Shown here: piece after piece, positions 60,711-64,000 of the stretch
Layout of the letters: each line of letters begins with the position of its first letter
How positions within the stretch are numbered: the first letter of the stretch is position 1
Source of the DNA: CAYFLR01 sp964343805
GTDB lineage: Bacteria; Bdellovibrionota_B; Oligoflexia; CAYFLR01
Assembly (NCBI GenBank): GCA_964343805.1
Contig: CAYFLR010000002.1
Coordinates: forward strand, 1 to 64,000
Length of the DNA stretch: 64,000 bases
Direction of reading: 5' to 3'
Made by a program: the position numbers and the translations under genes
The notes under the pieces: model-generated
The model's input: only the letters and a program-made list of their open reading frames with translations
Database searches by the model: none
What the model was told of the DNA's origin: nothing

Positions 60711-61858
60711 TGAAAGTATTAAAATTCTTAACCCCCTTTATTATTTTAGCCGGAGCGGTGGGACTCTTTATCACAATGTCTAAATCGTCTAAACGGCCTA
60801 ATAAACATCATGGAATGGCTAAGAACAAGGTTGCAGTAAGCATAACATCTGCCAAAAAAATAGACCATACCATTACTATTTCAGCCCGAGCCATAGCTAC
60901 TCCTCTTTATGAAATTGATATCGCCTCTCAAGTGAGTGGGATGGTGTCTGAGGTGCATGATCAACTGATGGAAGGGGGATTTGTAAAAGAAGGTGAAACC
61001 CTCTTTGCTCTTTCCCCTGCCGATTTTGAGCTAAAATTAATCCAAGCCGAGGCTTCCTTGGCTAAAGCCAAATATAATTTCGATTTGGTAAAAGCACAGC
61101 AAAAATCCGCTGTGAAAGGCTTTGAATTGGTAAGGAAAAAAATGCTAGAGCAAAAAGTCGCCAATACTGAATTCAGTGATCTGGCCAAGTTCACACCTCA
61201 AATGCAAAATGCCTTGGCTGGACTCAAGAGTGCGGAAGCCACGGTGGAAGCTGCCAAATTAAATCTATCTAGAACCAAAATTAAAGCTCCTTTTTCGGGT
61301 TATATAAAACAGGTAAATTTAGCCAAAGGCCAGTTAGTGGCTGCCATGAAAAAGGTGGGGACCTTTTATGCCAACACCCCTTTACATATTAGCGCAGCTT
61401 TGCCTGTTCGAGATATTGTTCGTTTGGAGATGGGAAATAGCAAAAAGTTGAATGTAAAAATCAGTCGAAAAATTGGGGTTGAAGTTCATCATTGGCAAGG
61501 GTATGTAGCTAAACTTTCCACTCGCATTAATCTGCAGGATCATTTAGCCAGGGCCTATATTATGGTTGACCAACCCTTTTCCGATAAAGGTTTAGAGCTG
61601 CCTGTGGGAATGTTAGTTGACATTTCATTGACCGGTGAACAGTTGAAAGGGGTTTATCAGATACCAGCAGAAGCTGTAAGACCTGGTGACACTCTCTGGG
61701 TGGCAGAACAAGAGGTCTTAAAAGTACACCCTATTAAGATACTCTATAAAGATCAATATTACGTTTATATCCGTCAAAGGGTAGAAGCTGAAATGAAAAT
61801 TATTACCTCCAGTGTGCCCAACTTCGAACCGGGGCTTCCTCTTCAAATAGAACTGTAG
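60710..61858 (+). CDS. RND efflux periplasmic adaptor (membrane fusion protein)
   Basis: 382 residues. N-terminal anchor about 4-24. Lipoyl/barrel-sandwich halves at IDIASQVSGMVSEVHDQLMEGGFVKEGETLF and IKAPFSGYIKQVNLAKGQLV, separated by a helical hairpin (about 105-185). A beta-barrel and membrane-proximal domain follow (LPVGMLVDISLTGEQLKGVYQIPAEAV). Links the inner-membrane pump to the outer-membrane duct. Coupled to the TolC gene and 15 bp before the pump gene. Confidence 0.9.
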   Translation: MKVLKFLTPFIILAGAVGLFITMSKSSKRPNKHHGMAKNKVAVSITSAKKIDHTITISARAIATPLYEIDIASQVSGMVSEVHDQLMEGGFVKEGETLFALSPADFELKLIQAEASLAKAKYNFDLVKAQQKSAVKGFELVRKKMLEQKVANTEFSDLAKFTPQMQNALAGLKSAEATVEAAKLNLSRTKIKAPFSGYIKQVNLAKGQLVAAMKKVGTFYANTPLHISAALPVRDIVRLEMGNSKKLNVKISRKIGVEVHHWQGYVAKLSTRINLQDHLARAYIMVDQPFSDKGLELPVGMLVDISLTGEQLKGVYQIPAEAVRPGDTLWVAEQEVLKVHPIKILYKDQYYVYIRQRVEAEMKIITSSVPNFEPGLPLQIEL

Positions 61859-61873
61859 CTTAAGAAGGCAAGA

Positions 61874-64000
61874 ATGAAAGATTTTATTGTATACATGATC
61901 AAAAATAAAGTGGCTGCCAATTTGCTGCTGATTGCTCTTTTTGTTATCGGTCTTATTGCCGGAAAATCCATACCGCAAGAGGTCTTTCCTAATATTGAAT
62001 TTGATAGAATTAATATTAAATTAGGTTATCCAGGTGCCGCCCCTTCTGAGGTGGCTAAGGCAATCTGTCTCCCTTTACAAGATGCCATTTCTAATATTGT
62101 AGGTGTCAAAGACGCCAGTTGTACTTCCATGGAGGGTGCCGCTTCCATGAGGTTGACATTACAAGAAGGAGAAGAACTCAATGACGTTTTTGAAGAGGTC
62201 CGAACAGCTGTAGATGGTATTGGAGATTTCCCGGAAGATGCCACTAAGCCTGTTGTGGGAAAAGCCTCACATAATAGAGATATTATGGAATTGGCTTTAG
62301 TGAGCAATTCATCTGAGATGGAGTTGTACCGTTATGCTCGGCATGTGAGAGATGAAGTGAGAAGAATTAAGGGTGTTGCAGTGGCTTCTCTGATGGTGGA
62401 TCGAGGAGAGGAAATTGAAATTGCAGTAGAGCCTGATGTAATGAAACACTATCACCTCTCGCTCTCTTCCTTAAGTCAGATGATAAAAAGTAATAGTTTA
62501 GATCTGGGAGCTGGTTCCATAAATCAGCGAACCGGTAAGATTCTCCTAGGGGTTAAAGAGAGAAAAACTGGAGTTGAACAAATCAAAAAAATACCAGTGC
62601 TGACTACCAAAGAAGGATCTCAGTTGCTCTTAGGAGAGATTGCCGAGGTGAAGTGGAAATTAGAAAGGAGTCTTAGGGACACCATTATAGATGGCAAACG
62701 GGCCGTTATTATAGATATTAAGCAGCACAATAGTTACACTCCGGGTCAAGTGTCTAAGAATATCCGTCACTATGTAGAGCGTAAGAGTAAGGTTCTTCCT
62801 TATGGATACTCTTTTAAAGTTTTCCGTGATCGATCTACCTATTTTGAAGATCGCTTCAATCTACTTATTCGCAATGGCTTATTAGGCTTACTTTTGGTTT
62901 TAGTTTCTTTGAGTCTTTTTTTAGAAATTAGATTGGCCTTTTGGGTAATGATTGGTATCCCTGCTTCATTTTTAGGTTCCTTGATATTCTTACCAATGGC
63001 CGGAGTTACCATCAATATGATGTCACTTTTTGCCTTTATTCTGGTGTTAGGAATAGTGGTGGATGATGCCATTGTCATTGGTGAGGCCATTTTTAAACAT
63101 CGAGAAAAAGGAAAAGATTTTATCACTGCCGCCATCGATGGAACCAAAGAGGTGGCGGGGGCGGTTACTTTTGCAATTTTAACCACCATGATCGCCTTTC
63201 TCCCCTTAGCTTTTACCAAGGGTATGATGGGAGCATTTTTATTTGCCACACCTATAATTGTAATTAGTGTTATCGGGATTTCATTACTGGAAGCCCTATT
63301 TATTCTACCTGCTCATTTAGCTCATAGCAGTCGTGAACCCTTCAACCATCCACTCCTGACTTTAATTGAAAAAGCAAGAGTTGGAACCACAAAACTCTTA
63401 CAAAATTTCATTAATGGTACTTTTTCAAAGGTTTTGGATGCGGCTTTACGTCACTGCTTTTTATCTATTTCTATCGGACTCGCCTTTTTAATTTTGTGTC
63501 TTGGAATGGTGGCGGGAAAAATCATCCGAGTGGAGTTTTTTCCCAACATCGAGGGGGATCGTTTACGAGTGAGTGGACAGCTTCCAGCAGGTTACTCCAG
63601 AGAAGAGACCATGAGAATTGTTAAGAAAATAGAGAAGATTGGTCGTAAAAGTTTAGAGGGGATGGAAAGAAAACTGGGGGTTGACCCAGAGGATACCAGT
63701 TTAAAATCGGTCTATAGCCGAATTTCACAAGCACGTAATTCAGGCAAAACCAGCTTTAGAGTTTCATTGGATTTACAACCTGAAAGAAAGGTCTCTATCT
63801 TTAAATTAAAAAGAGTTTGGCGAAAGAAAATTGGTTCTATACCAGGGGTTGAAGGTTTAAAACTGGCCAGTCGAGGAATGCACTTTGGAACTGACATCTC
63901 CCTCTCTCTTTCACACTTTGATCATGACACCCTCCTTAAGGCAATAAATTACATGAAAACTGAGTTAACTAGATATCAAGGGGTCCATGAGGTAGAATTG
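61874..64000 (+). CDS. RND-family efflux permease (3' end outside window)
   Basis: 709 codons visible, open to the last base. ATG at 61874. The start MKDFIVYMIKNKVAANLLLIALFVIG and the porter-domain region (IPQEVFPNIEFDRINIKLGYPGAAP) are typical of the HAE family. Membrane segment 4 has VLGIVVDDAIVIGEAIF with the proton-relay Asp pair. Segments 5-6 are followed by the second hydrophobic start (HCFLSISIGLAFLILCLGMV) and second porter half (VEFFPNIEGDRL). Full-length members have about 1030 residues, so some 320 are missing. Inner-membrane proton-driven pump of the tripartite complex; substrate not predictable. Confidence 0.92.
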   Translation, partial: MKDFIVYMIKNKVAANLLLIALFVIGLIAGKSIPQEVFPNIEFDRINIKLGYPGAAPSEVAKAICLPLQDAISNIVGVKDASCTSMEGAASMRLTLQEGEELNDVFEEVRTAVDGIGDFPEDATKPVVGKASHNRDIMELALVSNSSEMELYRYARHVRDEVRRIKGVAVASLMVDRGEEIEIAVEPDVMKHYHLSLSSLSQMIKSNSLDLGAGSINQRTGKILLGVKERKTGVEQIKKIPVLTTKEGSQLLLGEIAEVKWKLERSLRDTIIDGKRAVIIDIKQHNSYTPGQVSKNIRHYVERKSKVLPYGYSFKVFRDRSTYFEDRFNLLIRNGLLGLLLVLVSLSLFLEIRLAFWVMIGIPASFLGSLIFLPMAGVTINMMSLFAFILVLGIVVDDAIVIGEAIFKHREKGKDFITAAIDGTKEVAGAVTFAILTTMIAFLPLAFTKGMMGAFLFATPIIVISVIGISLLEALFILPAHLAHSSREPFNHPLLTLIEKARVGTTKLLQNFINGTFSKVLDAALRHCFLSISIGLAFLILCLGMVAGKIIRVEFFPNIEGDRLRVSGQLPAGYSREETMRIVKKIEKIGRKSLEGMERKLGVDPEDTSLKSVYSRISQARNSGKTSFRVSLDLQPERKVSIFKLKRVWRKKIGSIPGVEGLKLASRGMHFGTDISLSLSHFDHDTLLKAINYMKTELTRYQGVHEVEL

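Noticed and set aside
1..64000. tRNA, rRNA, insertion sequences, prophage or plasmid origin
   Set aside because: None could be recognised: no transposase, integrase or replication genes among the coding regions and no tRNA-like folds noticed in the intergenic sequences.

Overview
The window looks like a draft chromosome segment from a Gram-negative bacterium of the Bdellovibrionota type (Bdellovibrio / Bacteriovorax / Oligoflexus relatives). This is inferred from several traits together: low G+C coding sequence, many lipoproteins (one with a 'YQNCG' lipobox), MotA/MotB stator genes, abundant secreted proteins without clear family, a mevalonate-pathway kinase, an Omp85 protein, PEGA/TPR and receiver-TPR proteins, and an RND efflux operon. 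There are no tRNA or rRNA genes, no insertion sequences, no CRISPR array and no phage genes that I can see. The assembly is imperfect. Nine runs of N (at 4485, 6811, 18699, 24302, 36157, 40041, 42599, 44414 and 44872) fall in or beside genes, and several apparent gene breaks sit on homopolymers or gap edges.

Layout. 1-4437 (minus): pseudo-receiver/TPR protein, PEGA-TPR lipoprotein, MotA, and a MotB with a long 9-residue repeat; this reads as one stator operon. 4539-9484: secreted proteins, including a likely cholera/pertussis-type ADP-ribosyltransferase, a Lys-rich lipoprotein, a GNAT-cupin fusion and a YQNCG lipoprotein. 9483-9692: intergenic repeat cluster, followed by metG. 11719-13085: a fructosamine-kinase/low-Mr phosphatase pair (protein deglycation). 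13183-17965: HtrA-like protease and two secreted proteins. 17962-24626: mevalonate kinase, a MerR regulator with a Cys/Trp-rich tail, hydantoinase/oxoprolinase A and B, and a purine-type NCS2 permease. 24633-34737: envelope and secreted enzymes (LytM-like protein, YfbK-like VWA lipoprotein, GH3 enzyme, metallophosphoesterase, secreted PD-(D/E)XK protein, Omp85 plus DUF3047).

34894-40007 is a signalling cluster: an ECF sigma factor, a membrane protein whose start is out of frame across an A10 tract, a periplasmic haem-type (ethylbenzene-dehydrogenase-like) protein overlapping a HAMP histidine kinase, and a second kinase that ends at a TGA in place of a conserved Trp codon. 40106-47133 encodes a giant secreted coiled-coil protein (split by a gap but very probably one gene of about 1290 codons) and a large Ser-rich lipoprotein. 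47465-52015: a CpdB-type nucleotidase, a short CoA-transferase III homologue and a frameshifted lipoprotein. 52018-57150: an acyl-CoA synthetase, a papain-like lipoprotein with a coiled-coil insertion, and small secreted proteins. 57366-64000: a conserved uncharacterised TIM-barrel-like protein, then a tripartite RND efflux operon running off the edge, whose first ribosome-binding site is buried in a hairpin.

The most unusual items are the MotB repeat, the secreted ADP-ribosyltransferase, the coiled-coil-inserted papain-like protease, the sigma/haem/kinase cluster with its A10 tract, the giant coiled-coil protein, and the SD-sequestering hairpin before the efflux operon. All functions come from reading motifs; no database search was run.
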